A DNA stretch of 64,000 nucleotides, taken from contig CM035162.1 of the NCBI GenBank assembly GCA_020205615.1, positions 47,772,076-47,836,075 of the forward strand, given 5' to 3'. The stretch comes from Panax quinquefolius. Taxonomy: Eukaryota > Streptophyta > Magnoliopsida > Apiales > Araliaceae. The translations under genes were made by a program, and so were the position numbers. The notes below the pieces were generated by a model that saw only the letters and a program-made list of their open reading frames with translations, had not been told where the DNA came from and ran no database searches. This document shows, piece by piece, positions 46,955-59,740 of the stretch (position 1 is the stretch's first letter; each line of letters starts with the position of its first letter).

Positions 46955-47749
46955 TGTAAGACCCCAACTTTTATAAATATAGATGAATTTTTCTATAAAT
47001 ATTATTTTTTATATTATGGAATAAATTTGATATAATGTTATAGTTGTGGGTAATATTTATAAATTTTGCAAAGTAAGCAAGTTGTTATAAAATATTCGCT
47101 TGGTCTGGGAATATTCTTTTGTCGGGGAATATTCGTATTTACGGCTCAATCATTGGTGGACCCCATAAACTAAGTATTGTCGTAGTTAGAAAACTAACAA
47201 AATTATCTTTCTATAAAAATAACTACAGAGGTGTTATCGTTAAAACCGCTTGAACTACCCTAAGAGTAAAAGTACAAGAATACACGAGTTGATATAGAGA
47301 GCACACGATATATTGATTATCGATGCTTACGTGAGAAGTCACTCACCTATACGCTCAATTATTGCTACAATCAATTGGCGTGATCATATCTCTTATATTA
47401 TTGATTCAATTATTGTCACAAGATCATCTCAGATAATATGTTATAAAGATTAAATAAATAATTGAGACGACAAGTTATAAATGATTAATAATTGTTGAAA
47501 GATTAAATATGTGTTGATTAAAAATAAAATGATTTGTGGTAATATTTATTCAATCCTCTATGTATATAAAGAGTCTCATATGAGACGCTTGTGGTAAGTT
47601 TGATTATTTTATGGGGGCCCATATGTCATCATCTAAGAGTCTTCACAATAGTAATTACCTTCATCAGTAATTACCTTTTTGAATAATAATTACCTTCACA
47701 ATAGTAATTACCTTTACCAGACGTCAAACCACTTGCTCAGTTTATATAC

Positions 47750-47890
47750 AAAGGCCGAACCACTTGTCGTTTCACATTACAAAGGCCGAACCACTTGTCG
47801 CTTCACATTACAAAAGGCCGAACCACTTGTTGTTTCACATTTACAAAGCGCCAAACCACTTTTCTTTTCACATCACCAACCGTCAAGCCA
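47750..47890 (+). repeat. U3 tandem array (GGCCGAACCACTTGTCG unit), element E 5' LTR
   Basis: Four to five units of 30-33 bp just upstream of the TATA box; a matching array is at 55250-55390 in the 3' LTR. Their place directly before the promoter suggests an enhancer role, which is inference. Confidence 0.75.
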
Positions 47891-47931
47891 CTTGCTTTTC
47901 ACACGGCAAAAAAGCTAAGCTAGAAATCTTC

Positions 47932-47940
47932 TATAAATAG
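47932..47940 (+). promoter_or_regulatory. LTR TATA box, element E 5' LTR
   Basis: TATAAATAG, about 40 bp downstream of the U3 tandem array, with the same downstream word GAGGCCTAG as the 3' LTR copy (55424-55432). Confidence 0.75.
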
Positions 47941-49665
47941 AGGCCTAGTGCTTCATTATTTTTCACTTAATTCATTCAAGCTTATAGAGAGAGAAAGTAT
48001 AGAGAGAATAGAGAGAAAGAAGAAGAGTATTTTGTTACTACACTATCGCAGATTCAATCTCCTACCAAAAGTAAGGGTGTTATTCTTTCTTATTCATTAA
48101 GAGAACTGTTGTTATTCCATCGCTTATTATTCTCGCTGAATAACTCAGATACGCTGCTTAATTACCCTATACTTGGTGACATTCTTCTATTATTCTATTG
48201 AACATCCTCGTCTGTGTTTTTTACATCTTCCGCTTTTTATTATTATTCTATTGGAACATCCTCGTCTCATGTGTTTTACACCGACCGGTTCCGCTTTTTA
48301 TTATTATTCTCGCTGAACATCCTATCATGTGTTTTACACCGGACCGGTTCCGCTTTTTATTATTATTCTGCTGGAACATCTTGTTCATGTTTTACACCGA
48401 CCGGGTTCCATCATTATTATTATTCTGCTGGAACATCCTGCTCAGGTGTTTTTACCGACCGGTTCCATTCTTTATTATTCTCGTTGAATATCCTCGCCTG
48501 CATGCGCTTTACGCCTGACCGGGTTCCGTTATTTATTATTCTGCTTGAATAACTCACCTGCATGGCCTATCGCATGCATGGTGATTTCTTTTGTTATTCC
48601 ATTCTTTATTATACCCAAATGGTTAAAACTTTGACTTCTATACTCCATGAAATTAGTGGAATATCCTCGATATTTGTGTTTCATCCAAAGATCCTTTCAT
48701 GAAAATATTCTTCAAGATTCTTGAATTTTACTCTACAAAGCAAAGATTATGTCGATAATTTGATGTTATTGGTTCCTAGATAAATTAATTTTGAACTTGT
48801 TTTATTGAATTCTTATATCATTGTCATCATCCTCATGTTTATATTATGTTGAAAGTCATCTCGTGGGTTCAGAGTGCATAGATGGACTTGGTATGATTAC
48901 GACCAGAGACTATTCTTGCAGTAATCACGACCGTAATGTTACAAATGATGTGGTAAAAATCTTCAAAGGGTCTGTGAGTGCATCGATGGACAGCTTGTTG
49001 GCATGATCATGACCATTAATGAATACACAAATATTCTCGCCCGTAGCGCATGAATAATTGTGGTCGGATACTAAAGAATATCCTCGGGTCAGAGTGCGTG
49101 GGGTGATTCGATGATGTGAATATTTATTAAAGTCGAGTCTCAAATATAATAAAGGATGATGAAAAACCTTTAAAATCATAAAAGATATAGTAGATTTTAT
49201 TTTCTACTTGACTTTTTTAATGGATTGTTGGTTCCACCAGAAGTTAAACTTGATGTTCATTATATTTTATCGCTTAACATCGTCAGAGGCTAATGATAAT
49301 TTATTCTCGCATTATCTTAGTCATAATATTTCTTATCGAGCTAGTTGAGCTCACCCTTTCTTTCACATCGTTTCTTCGTGAAATGAGAATATAGTGGGAC
49401 TTAGCTCTGAAACTGAGTAATGGTCCGTAGGATAGCATTAGTAGTCCCTCACTATTCTCGTGAAATAAAGGTGATAATAATTGTAATGAGGACTTCTTTT
49501 GAGTTTGTATGATCTCTAGTAGACAATATTTGTATTCAAACTCACGCTTTATGTCAGATTGCATACCTACACCTATTATATTAGTAAGTTGTATTTAAAT
49601 TCTCATACCATGTATCCGACTACCCAAGATGGGTGATGTATACCTAATTTTGGGGGGTGTCACAA

Positions 49666-49678
49666 CAGATATCGTAGC
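49666..49678 (+). other. Element E primer binding site, degenerate
   Basis: CAGATATCGTAGC occupies the place of TGGTATCAAAGC. It follows the LTR end directly and precedes the same leader as in element B, so the position is certain although the sequence is altered. Confidence 0.5.
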
Positions 49679-49850
49679 TTAGGATACGATCCTCGCTAAG
49701 ATGTGAGAATAGTACTAGAGGGGAGAGACGGGAATACCTTCGCTAGTATGACCTACCTAAGTTTATGTGCTATTTTATTGGCTCATTGTAATATATGGAT
49801 AATATGTTACATGTCAATTAACCTTTTGTTTTGTGGCAAGATCTCAAAAC

Positions 49851-50975
49851 GACATCCGAGAATGTTGAGAATAAGAATGGAGCACAAAGCATCGCTGATT
49901 CACCACATATCAATAATCGTGATAATGTGCATCGTGAAGGCGATAATCCTCATGCAAACAACAACACCGACCAAATGATGAATGATCAAATGTTCGTGAG
50001 AGGCTTTTATGCAATTCATGCAATAAAGAAAGCAGAGCGACTCCGCCCAAAACGTAGGTGGAAACACGAAAACTCTCAAGCGGTCACCGCTAAATGTCGA
50101 ATTCAAGGAGCCGACCACCGAGTTTAAGGAGAGCCAAAACCACTTCGCTAAGCATGGATAAAGCAGATTACCAAGATATTTGATGTCTGGGTTGCTCCGA
50201 GGAGCAAAAGGTTCCTTTCGACGCTTTATATGTATGCGCGGAGAGAGGTTCATCGGTGGGAATCGGTAAAACGTACTCAACCTCGTCAGATCAAGATATC
50301 TTGGGAGAAGTTCCAGAGTCGTTCAACGACAAATACTTTCCCGAAAGTATTCGCCTACATGAAGGAGGTGGAGTTTATCAAGTCGAACAAAACAATATGA
50401 CCGTGTCGCAATACGAGGCAAAATTTGTGGAGTTATCACGGCCATACGTCCCACTGGTGGATAATGAAGAGAGAATGGCGCCAATGTTTTAAGAGGTTTG
50501 AAGTCGAGATACGCCAACATCTTATTTCTCATAAACCGTGTTTGTATTCAGATGTTGTAAATAGGGCTCAGCTAGTGGAGCGCGATAACGAGTCAACGAA
50601 CTAAAAGAGAGCAAATTAAGAAATTATAATACCAAATGAGGGTAGTCATCGAAGCGCGGACAACAAGCGTGGAGGAATCAACAGCCGATATGGTAACCAC
50701 TTTGGTAATCGTACAAAAAACAATAAGAACGGACATTTCAAGAAAAGGAGATTCAACAATGATGGAAAGACGCCAAAGACCAAAGACTGTTGTTAAGGAA
50801 GGAGAAAGACCACCTATCATATGCTTCAAATGCGAGGAGAGGGACACATCACCAAAATCGCGCCATGCCATCCAAAAAGCATGTTATAATTGTGGAAGAG
50901 AAGGTCACTTAGCTCGATTTTTGTCGCTTATCAAGACAAATTCAAATAGGATGGAGGCACCAAAGGTCATCCCGT
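49851..50975 (+). pseudogene. Element E gag and nucleocapsid
   Basis: The start codon position reads ACG (49851), where B has ATG. Pieces in shifting frames include NNTDQMMNDQMF, then IFDVW-GC near 50180, EKFQ, KYFPESIR and the frame MTVSQYEAKFVELSRPYVPL (about 50398-50455). The nucleocapsid frame (50636-50977) carries CFKCEERDTS, which lost its histidine, and CYNCGREGHLARFL, whose last Cys is Leu. Order and length match B and F. Confidence 0.7.
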
Positions 50976-52420
50976 AAAAGTCAAACCCAGAGTGCAAGGG
51001 AGAGCGTTTGTTGTCACCTCCCCAGAGAGCAAGGAACCCGAATGAGGTCATCACGTAAGCTTATCATAAACTCTAATGAAGTCTATACTTTATTTGATAC
51101 CGGTTCTACCCATTCTTTTATTTCTCCTACTTGCGCCATCGATTAAATTTGACTCGAGAAATTAGACTTTGACTTATCTCGTGGAAACTCCGCTTGGAGA
51201 AACCTTCATTACATCCATTGTTTATAAGTCTTGTTTGGTTCAAATCGGTACCTCACATTACCCGTCGATCTTATTTCATTAAAAATACTTGCATTTGACG
51301 TGATTCTAGGGATTGATTGTTAACTACTTATCATGCAAAAATCGATTGTTTTCGTAAGGTTGTTAGCTTTCATATTCCTAACCAACCTATTATGCTAATT
51401 CAAGCCACCAAACCATTAAAATCAATCACGGTCATCTCAAGCCATAAAGCTATTCGCTTATTGAAAAACGGATGTCAAGCTTTCTTAGCTCATGTCACGA
51501 TTTAAACAAAAATACGCCGCTTTTGAACGATATTTCTATTGTTAATAAATTTCCGATGTCTTCCCTCAAGAACTTCCCGCCTACCCTCAGAGCGTGAAAT
51601 TGAATTTTGTATCGACCTTGAACCCGTATAAAAACCTATTTCCAAAGCCCCATATCGAATGGCTCCTATTTAACTTCGTGAGTTAAAGACCCAACCGCAG
51701 GAATTGTTAGACATCGGCTTTATTCGCCCTAGTACTTCTTCTCGGGGTGCTCCTGCTCTATTCGTGAAGAAGAAAGATGGGAGTATGCGATTTGTATTGA
51801 TTATCTGGAGTCAATCATGTCACCATCAAAAATAGGTATCCATTGCCACGTATTGATGACCTGTTTGACCAACAGCAAGGAGCCAAATTCTTTTCAAAGA
51901 TCGATCTTCGCTCCGGATATCACCAATTGAAGATTAGAACACGACATTCCAAAGACGGCCGTAACTAAGATGACGCATTATGAATTCCTAGTTATGTCCT
52001 TTTGATCGACTAATGCTCCGCCGCTTTCATGGATATGATGAACCGAGTATTCAAGGAATATTTGGATCACTTTGTGGTCGCCTTTATTGATGACATCCTT
52101 ATTTATTCCAAAAGCCGTGAAGATCATGAGCAACACTTGAGGTCGACACTCCAAAAGCTTCGTGAATATAAGCTTTATGCCAAGTTGAAGAAATGCGAGT
52201 TCGCTTGAAGAAGTAGCATTCCTTGGGCACGTGGTATCAAGTCATGGAATATCCGCTGACCCAAAGAAAGATCGAAGCTATTCAAAGTCGGGAACAACCT
52301 AAATCAATGGATCAAGTACGCAGCTTTCTCGATTTAATGGGTTATTATCTGAGATTCGTGGAAGGATTTTCTCGAATCGCTACTCCATCGACTCAAATTG
52401 ACTTTAAAGATACAAAGTTC
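50976..52420 (+). pseudogene. Element E protease and reverse transcriptase
   Basis: The protease active site LFDTGSTHSFISPTCA is intact near 51088-51135, followed by frameshifts and by LAFDVILGID, then a slip to LTTYHAKIDCFRKVVSFHIP. RT: DVFPQE region near 51560, FVKKKDGS near 51765, [20 protein letters not shown] (51850-51905), and [11 protein letters not shown] with the catalytic Asp pair kept (near 52085). The thumb is [20 protein letters not shown] (52325-52385). At least eight frame changes separate these pieces. Confidence 0.75.
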
Positions 52421-52935
52421 GGTTGGAGCGAAGAATGTGAGAAGAGTTTTCAAGAACTCAAGAGGAGACTTATTTCAAAGACCTGCTCGACAATAACATC
52501 CGCTCGGAGGGATTTGTCATCTACAAGTGATGCTTCGGGAAAAGGGTTGGGATGTGTTCTTATGCAACATGGAAAAGTTATAGCCTATGCCTCATGACAA
52601 CTCAAAGAATATGAGAGGAATTATCCTACTCATGATCTAGAGTTGGCAAAACCGTTGTCTTTGCACTTAAAATTTGGAGGCATTACTTGTATGGGGAGAA
52701 AGTGGAGATCTTTACTTGATCATAAAAGCCTCAAATATTTCTTCACTCAAAAGGAACTCAACATGCGATAACGACGTTGGCTTGAATCTGCTGAAAGATT
52801 ATGATCATACCATCCAATACCATCCTCGAAAAGTTTAACGTGGTAGCCGACGATCGAGTAGAAAATCATATGCAAGCACGAAAAGCGATATTGTCAACGA
52901 AAGGCCCATTTTGTGTGACTTGTAAAGGATGGAGA
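52421..52935 (+). pseudogene. Element E RNase H
   Basis: [14 protein letters not shown] at 52437 is followed by a frameshift and then [24 protein letters not shown] follows YAS (52597), then [13 protein letters not shown], a slip, and HKSLKYFF. The end motif DALSRRS is destroyed (ACGATCGAGTAGAAAATCA near 52850). Confidence 0.7.
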
Positions 52936-53029
52936 TAGAGTTAAAGACTCTGTGGACGCATGTGATGATAGTGAGTATACGAGTAGAGAACCGACTTTTA
53001 ATCGATAAAGTTAAAGTCGCTCAAGCTAC

Positions 53030-53945
53030 GCACTGAGCCGATGCGTATGAGGAAGAAAGTGCAAGAAGGTGTTATGCCGGAAGCAAGAATCGATGAAGAA
53101 GGAATACTTGAGTCAACTCCGCACTTTGTGTTCCTAACGACCCGATTTAAAGTATAATATCATGATGGAGGCGCACAACACACCATTTGCAATCCATCTC
53201 GGGAGTACCAAAATGTATCATGATATTCGGCCATACATTTTGGTGGAGCAATATGAAGAGAGATAGCGCCTACTGCTTATCTCAAGGTGTCTAACTTGTC
53301 AACGAAAGTTAAAGCGAGCATCAAGTACCAAAAGGTCCATCAGAACCACTTGAAATTCCGGCATGGAAGTGGGAGCACATTACCATGGATTTCATTACGG
53401 CCTTCCTAAGGTTTCTCAAGGCATAAATGCGATTTGGGTCATTGTTGATAGATCGACCAAGTCTCGCTTCATTTCTTATCGATACGAGAAACTTATACAC
53501 TTGAACGCTTGCTTCAGATGTACATAAACGAGATTGTAAGATCGCATGGTATGCCAAGATCCATAGTTTCCGATCGAGACCCAAGATTCACTTCACGATT
53601 TTGGGTTAGTTTGCAAAAAGCTATGGGCACAGACTTTCACGATTTAGCTCGCATATCATCCTCGATTTTATTTAATAGTGAGAGGACTATTCAAACTCTT
53701 GAAGATCTATTAAGACTCGTGTCCTTGATTTCAAGGGAAGTTGGGACAAGTTCTTACCATCGGTGGAGTTTTCCTACAACAACAGCTTATCAAGCAAGTA
53801 TCGGCATGGCTCCATTCAAGCGCCAGATGGAAGAAAGTGTCGCTTCCAAAGATGTCGGGATGAGGTGGGTGAAGCAACATTGTTGGGACCGGAGTTGGTA
53901 CGTATGACTACGGAAAAGATTCAAACGATCCGACAACGATAAAAA
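53030..53945 (+). pseudogene. Element E integrase
   Basis: The zinc-binding region is visible in pieces ([20 protein letters not shown] near 53041, then HNTPFAIHLGS). The core has WKWEHITMDF near 53370 and SIVSDRDPRFTSRFWVSLQK (53550-53620), so two catalytic Asp are present. ERTIQTLEDLLRLVSLI (53690-53735) keeps the Glu region in an open frame of 132 codons (53509-53907). Frameshifts occur between 53395 and 53510. Confidence 0.72.
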
Positions 53946-54465
53946 ACCTCACAAAATCGATAAAAGAGTTATGCCGATCTTCATCGAAAGGACGGGAATT
54001 CGATATAGAGATCATGTGTTGTTAAGAGTTACTCCATGGAAAGGAGTTACAAGATTTGGAAAGAGAGGAAAACTCAATCCTCGATTCATCTGCCCATTTT
54101 AATCCTCGATCGAGTAGGAACTGCGGCCTATAGACTCGCTTTCGCGCCAAGTATGTCTCGTGTTCATAACGCTTTTCACATATCCATGTTACGTAAATAT
54201 GTGAAAGACCCGAACCACATTATCGAAGTTAGAACCAGATGAAATAGCGTAAGATTTGACGTATGAAGAGGTTCCTGCTCAAATCTTGATAAGAAGGAAC
54301 ATATTCTACGCCCAAGGTTATACCTCAAGTCAAAGTTTTGTGGAGGAACCACGATATTGAGGAAATGACTTGGGAGTTAGAATCAAATGAAATCAAGGTA
54401 TCCTTACCTCTTCGACATACCAGTATCGCATTCTAATTTCGAGGGGGCTAAATTTCATAAGAAGG
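53946..54465 (+). pseudogene. Element E integrase C terminus and chromodomain
   Basis: YRLAFAPSMSRVHNAFHISM and LRKYVKDPNHIIEV lie in the frame 54036-54242. A slip then leaves the chromodomain proper in other frames (EEVPAQILIRRN, VKVLW as KVLWRNHDIEEMTWELES near 54330-54390, RYPYLFDIP near 54400). The purine tract AAGAAGGGAGG follows at about 54458-54468. Confidence 0.7.
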
Positions 54466-54469
54466 GAGG

Positions 54470-57155
54470 TCAGAAGACCCCAACTTTTATAAATAAAGAT
54501 GAATTTTTCTATAAATATTATTTTTGAATATTATGAAATAAATTTGATATAATGTTATAGTTGTGGGTAATATTTATAAATTTTGCAAAGTAAGCAAGTT
54601 GTTATAAAATATTCGTTTGGTCTGGGAATATTCTTTTGTTTTGGGAATATTCGCACGACGGCTCAATCATCAGTGGACCCCATTAACGGAAGTATTGTTG
54701 TAGTTAGAAAACGACAAAATTATCTTTCTATAAAAATAACTACAGAGGTGTTATCGTTAAAACTGCTGAACTACCCTTAGTAGTAAAAGTACAAGAATAC
54801 GCCAGTAGTTATATAAGAAGACACGATATTGATTATCGATGCTTACGTGAGAAGTCACTCACCTATACTCAATTATTGCTACAAGAATTGGCCATGAATC
54901 ATATCTCTTATATTATCGATTCAATTATTGTCACAAGATCATCTCAGATAATATGTTATAGATTAAATCAATAATTGAGACGACAAGTTATAAATGATTA
55001 ATAATTGTTGAAAGATTAAATATGTGTTGATTAAAAATAAAATGATTTGTGGTAATATTTATTCAATCCTCTATGTATATAAAGAGTCTTATGATGAGAC
55101 GCTTGTGGTAAGTTTGATTATTTTATGGGGGACCATATGTCATCATCTAAGAGTCTTCACAATAATAGTAATTACCTTCATAATAGTAATTACCTTCAGA
55201 ATAGTAATAATAATTACCTTCGCAATAGTAATTACCTTTACCAGACGCCAAACCACTTGCCGCTTCATATTACAAAAGGCCGAACCTCTTGTCGCTTTCA
55301 CATTACAAAGGCCGAACCACTTGTCGTTTCACATTACAAAAGGCCAAAACCACTTGTCGTTTCACATTACCGTCAAATCAAGCCACTTGCTTTTCACACG
55401 GGTGCAAAAGCTTAGAAATCTTCTATAAATAGAGGCCTAGTGCTTCATTATTTTTCACTTAATTCATTCAAGCTTAGAGAGAGAAAGTATAGAGAGAATA
55501 AGAGAGAAAGAAGAAGAGTATTTTGTTACTACACTACCGCAGATTCAATCTCCTATTAAAAGTAAGGTGTGTTATTCTTTCTTATTCATGAAGAGAACTG
55601 CTTGTTATTCCATTGCTTATTATTCTGCTGGAATAACTCAGTATACACTGCTTAATTCCTATACTTGGTGACATTCTTCTATTATTCTCGCTGGAACATC
55701 CTCGTCGTGTGTTTTACACCTGACCGGTTCCATCTTTATTATTATTCTGCTGGAACATCCTGCCTATGTGTTTTACATCTAACCGGGTTCCGCCTTTTTT
55801 ATTATTATTCTGTTGGAACATCCCATGTCTCATGTGTTTTACAATTTGACTTGGTTCCGCTTTTATTATTATTCGCTGGAACATCCTATCCGTGTGTTTT
55901 ACACCGGATCCGGTTCCATCTTTATTATTATTCTCATTAGAACATCTTGCCTATGTGTTTTTACGCCGACCGGTTCCATTCTTTATTATTCTCGTTGAAT
56001 ATCCTCGTCATGCGCTTTTACGGACCGGTTCCGTTATTTATTATTCTGTTGGAATAACTCGCCTCGCAAGGCCTCATCGCATGCATGGTGATTTCTTTTG
56101 TTATTCCATTCTTTATTATACCCAAATAAGTTAAAACTTTGACTTCTATTCTCCATGAAATTAGTGGAATATCCTTGATATTTCATGCGCTTCATCCAAA
56201 GATCCTTTCATGAAAATATTCTTCTCAAAGATTCTTGAATCTTACTCTCACAAAGCAAAGATCATGTCGATGATTTGGATGTTATTGGTTCCTAGATAAA
56301 TTAATTCTTGAACTTATTTTATTGAATATCATTGTCATCATCCTCATGTTTATATTATGTTGAAAGTCATCTCGTGGCCCAGAAAGTGCATAGATGGACT
56401 TGGTATGATTATGACCAGAGACTATTCTATGTAATCATGACCGTAATGTTACAAATGATGTGGTAAAATCCTCAAAGGCCTGTAGTGCATCGATGGACGC
56501 TTGTTGGCATGATCATGACCATTAATGAATACACAAATATTCTCGCCCGTAGCGCATGAATAATTGTGGTCGTGATACTAAAGAATATCCTCGGCCAGAA
56601 GTAAGTGTGGGGTGATTCGATGATGTGGAATATTTATTAATGCCGAGTCTCAAATATATAACAAGATGAAAAACTTTTAAAATCATAAAAGATAGTAGAT
56701 TTTATTTTCTACTTGACTTTTTTAATGGATTGTTGGTTCACCGTAGTTAAACTTGATGTTCATTATATTTTATCGCTTTTAACATCACAGTAGGCTAATG
56801 ATAATTTATTCTGCATTATCTTAGTCATAATATTTCATCGAGCTAGTTGAGCACACCCTTTCTTTCACCGTTTCTTCGTGAAATGAGAATATAGTCGGGA
56901 CGAGCCTGGGAACCAGAGTAATGGTCCGAGGATAGCATTAGTAGTCCTCACTATTCTCGTGAAATAGTGTGATAATAATTGTAATGAGGACTTTTTTTGA
57001 GTTTGTATGATCTCTAGTAGACAATATTGTATTCAAACTCACGCTTTATGTCGATTGTACACCTACGCTTATATTAGTAAGTTGTATTTAAATTCTGTAC
57101 CATGTATCTGACTACCCAAGATGGGTGATGTATACCTAATTTTGGGGGCGTCACA
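54470..57155 (+). repeat. Element E 3' LTR
   Basis: Aligns along its whole length with the 5' LTR; TATA box 55424-55432, U3 array 55250-55390, leader array 55600-56080. It ends GGCGTCACA before the target duplication AATGT. Confidence 0.88.
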
Positions 57156-57640
57156 AATGTGCTCCCACTTCCATTCTGGAATTTCAAGTGGTTGGAATGG
57201 ACCTTTTGGTACTTGATTCTCCGCTTTAACTCATTGACAAGTTAGACACCTTGAGATAAACAGCGCTATCTCTCTCTTCATATTGCTCCACCAAAATGTA
57301 TGACGAATATCATGATACATTTTGGTACTCCCATTATGGATTGCAAATAGTGTGTTATGCGCCTCCATCATGATTTTATACTTTAAATCAGGGTCGTTAG
57401 GAACACAAAGTCTGGAGTTGACTCGAAGTATTCCTTCTTCATCGATTCTTGCTTCCGACATAGCACCTTCTTGCACTTTCTTCCTCATAAGCATCTGCTC
57501 CTGTGTCTCAGAGCTTGAGCAAATTTTTAACTTTATTAATTAAAGTCGGTTCTACTCATATATTCGCCATCATCACATGGGTCCCTGGAGTCTTTAACTC
57601 TATCTCCATCCTTTGCAAGTCACACAAAATGGGCCTTTGT
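57156..57640 (-). pseudogene. Element F integrase, N-terminal zinc-binding part
   Basis: The frame 57494-57231 is open for 87 codons: VQEGAMSEARIDEEGILRVN, then MMEAHNTLFAIHNGSTKMYH and SNMKREIALFISRCLTCQ. The HHCC residues (H and H in EAHNTLFAIH, C and C in CLTC) are all present. A stop then breaks the linker, and at 57160 the frame meets the AATGT target site of E. It continues at 46954. Confidence 0.8.
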
Positions 57641-58960
57641 GTTGACAATATCGCACTCGTACTTGCATATGATCTTTAAGTCAATGCGTCAGCTACCACG
57701 TTCACTTTTCTAGGATGGTATTGGATGGTATGATCATAATATTTTAACAGTTCAAGCCAACGTCATTTTCGCATGTTGAGTTCCTTTTAAGTGAAGAAAT
57801 ATTTGAGGCTTTTATGATACGTAAAGATCTCCACCTTCTCCCCATACAAGTAATGCCTCCAAATTTTAAGTGCGAAGACAACATCTGCTAACTCTAGGTC
57901 ATGAGTAAGATAATTCCTCTCATATTCTTTGAGTTGTATTGAGGCATAGGCTATGACTTTCCCATGTTGCATGAGAACACATCCCAACCCTTTACCCAAG
58001 CATCATCAGTGAGCGACAAATCCTCCGAGCCGATGGTATTGTCGAAACAGTCTTTGAAATGAGTCTCCTCTTGAGTTCTTGAAAACTCTTCTCACATTCT
58101 TCACTCCAACCAAACTTTGTATCTTTCTGAGTCAGCTGAGTTAATGGAGTATCTATTCAAGAAAATCCTTCCACGAATCTCCGATAATAACAAGCTAAGC
58201 CGAGAAAGCTACGTACTTCGGTCACTGATTTAGGTTGCTCCCAGCTTTGAATTGCTTCAATCTTTGTCGGGTCAACTGATATTCCATGACTTGATACTAC
58301 GTGCCCAACGAATGCAACTTCCTCAAGCCAGAACTCACATTTCTTCAACTGAGCATAAAGCTTGTATTCACGAAGCTTTTGGAGTGTCAGCCTCAAGTGT
58401 GGCTCATGATCTTCAAGGCTTTTGGAATAAATAAGGATGTCATCAATAAAGACGACCATAAAGTGATCCAAATATTCCTTGAATACTCAGTTCATCATAT
58501 CCATGAAGGCATCAGGAGCATTAGTCAATCCAAAGGACATGACTAGGAATTCATAATGCCCGTATCGAGTTCTAAAAGCCGTCTTTGGAATGTCATCGGT
58601 TCTAATCTTTAATTGGTGATATCTGGAACGAAGATCAATCTTTGAAAAGAATTTGGCTCCTTGCAATCGGGTCAAACAGTCATCAATACGTGGGTAATGG
58701 GTACCTATTTTTTTGATGGTGACATGATTCCACTCCCGATAATCAATACAAAGTCGCATACTCCCATCTTTCTTTTTCACGAATAGAACAGGAGCACCCC
58801 AAGGAGAAGTACTAGGACAAATAAAGCCAATGTCTAATAATTCCTGCAGTTGGGTCTTTAACTCCTGAAGTTCAATAGGAGCCATTCGATATGGGGATTT
58901 GGAAATGGGTTTTGTACCGGGTTCAAGGTCGATACAAAATTTAATTTCACGCTCTGGGGT
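57641..58960 (-). pseudogene. Element F reverse transcriptase and RNase H
   Basis: RT frame 58885-58487: [56 protein letters not shown] and [20 protein letters not shown], then TGA. The next frame (58471-58157) has [11 protein letters not shown] with both catalytic Asp, and [19 protein letters not shown]. RNase H (57999-57787) has [18 protein letters not shown] and [20 protein letters not shown]. The YSDAS motif is damaged by indels near 58000, and the DALSRR motif is altered near 57680. Confidence 0.82.
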
Positions 58961-59740
58961 AGGCCAGGAAGTTATTTAGGGAATACGTCAGGAAATTTAT
59001 TAATAATAGAAATATCATTCAAAACTAACGTATTTTTGTTTAGATCTGTGACGTGGGCTAAGAAAGCTTGACATCTATTTTTCAATAAACGAATAGCTTT
59101 ATGGCTTGAGATGACCGTGATTAATTTTAATGGTTTGGTCGCTTGAATTCGCATAATAGGTTGATTAGGAATATGAAAGCTAACAACCTTACGAAAATAA
59201 TCAATTTTAGCATGATGAATAGTTAACCAATCAATCCCTAGAATCACGTCAAATGCAAGTATTTTCAATGAAATAAGATCGACAGGTAATGTGAGGGTAC
59301 CGATTTGAACCAAACAAGACTTCTAAACAGTGGATGTAATGAAAGTTTCTCCCAATGGAGTTTCCACAGATAAGTAAAAATCTAATTTCTCCGGAGTCAA
59401 ATTTAATCGTTGAGCGCAAGTAGGAGAAATAAAAGAATGGGTAGAACCGGTATCAAATAAATTATAGACTTCGCTAGAGTTTATGATAAGCTTACCCGTG
59501 ACGACCTCATTCGGGTTTTTTGTTTTCTGGGACGTCACAACAAACGCCTCCTTGACTACTGGGCTTTGACTTTTCTGGGATGGCCTTTGGTGCCTCCATC
59601 CTAGCTAAACTTGTCTTCGGTGAACGATAAAATTGGGCTAAGTAACCTTCTCTTCCATAATTATAACATGCTTTGGACGACATTGCACAGTTTGGACTGA
59701 TGTGTCCCTCCCCTTCATATTTGAAGCATATGATAGGTTG
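58961..59740 (-). pseudogene. Element F nucleocapsid and protease
   Basis: The protease frame 59538-59323 has the intact active site NLFDTGSTHSFISPTCAQRL and [16 protein letters not shown], then a stop. The next frame (59313-58972) has LAFDVILGIDWLTIHHAKID and runs to the RT start ([11 protein letters not shown]). The nucleocapsid knuckles lie at about 59735-59645: CFKYEGEGHISPNC with the second Cys changed to Tyr, and CYNYGREGYLAQF, also with Tyr for the second Cys and Tyr for His. Confidence 0.78.

Larger units (their letters stand above)
46955..49664 (+). repeat. Element E 5' LTR
   Basis: U3 holds AGTAATTACCTTCACAA repeats (47650-47720) and about five copies of a 30-33 bp unit containing AAGGCCGAACCACTTGTCG (47750-47890). 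TATA box 47932-47940, leader array 48100-48570, GGCC-GTAGTGCA-like motifs 48860-49100. The 3' LTR has the same order. Confidence 0.88.
46955..57155 (+). mobile_element. Element E: chromovirus inserted in F integrase
   Basis: LTRs 46955-49664 (2710 bp) and 54470-57155 (2686 bp), direct orientation; target duplication AATGT at 46950-46954 and 57156-57160. The 5' LTR starts TGTAAGACCCC and ends GTGTCACA; the 3' LTR starts TCAGAAGACCCC and ends GGCGTCACA. The internal region has all domains (gag to chromodomain), but nearly every frame is broken by one-base changes. As the innermost insertion it should be the youngest here, yet it is the most frameshifted; see the finding on recurrent indels. Confidence 0.9.

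Noticed and set aside
48198..48552. Two overlapping + strand ORFs with repeated Tyr/Ser/Leu-rich peptides
   Set aside because: They are translations of the LTR tandem array in different frames. The peptide repeat reflects the DNA repeat, and no homologue keeps the frame.
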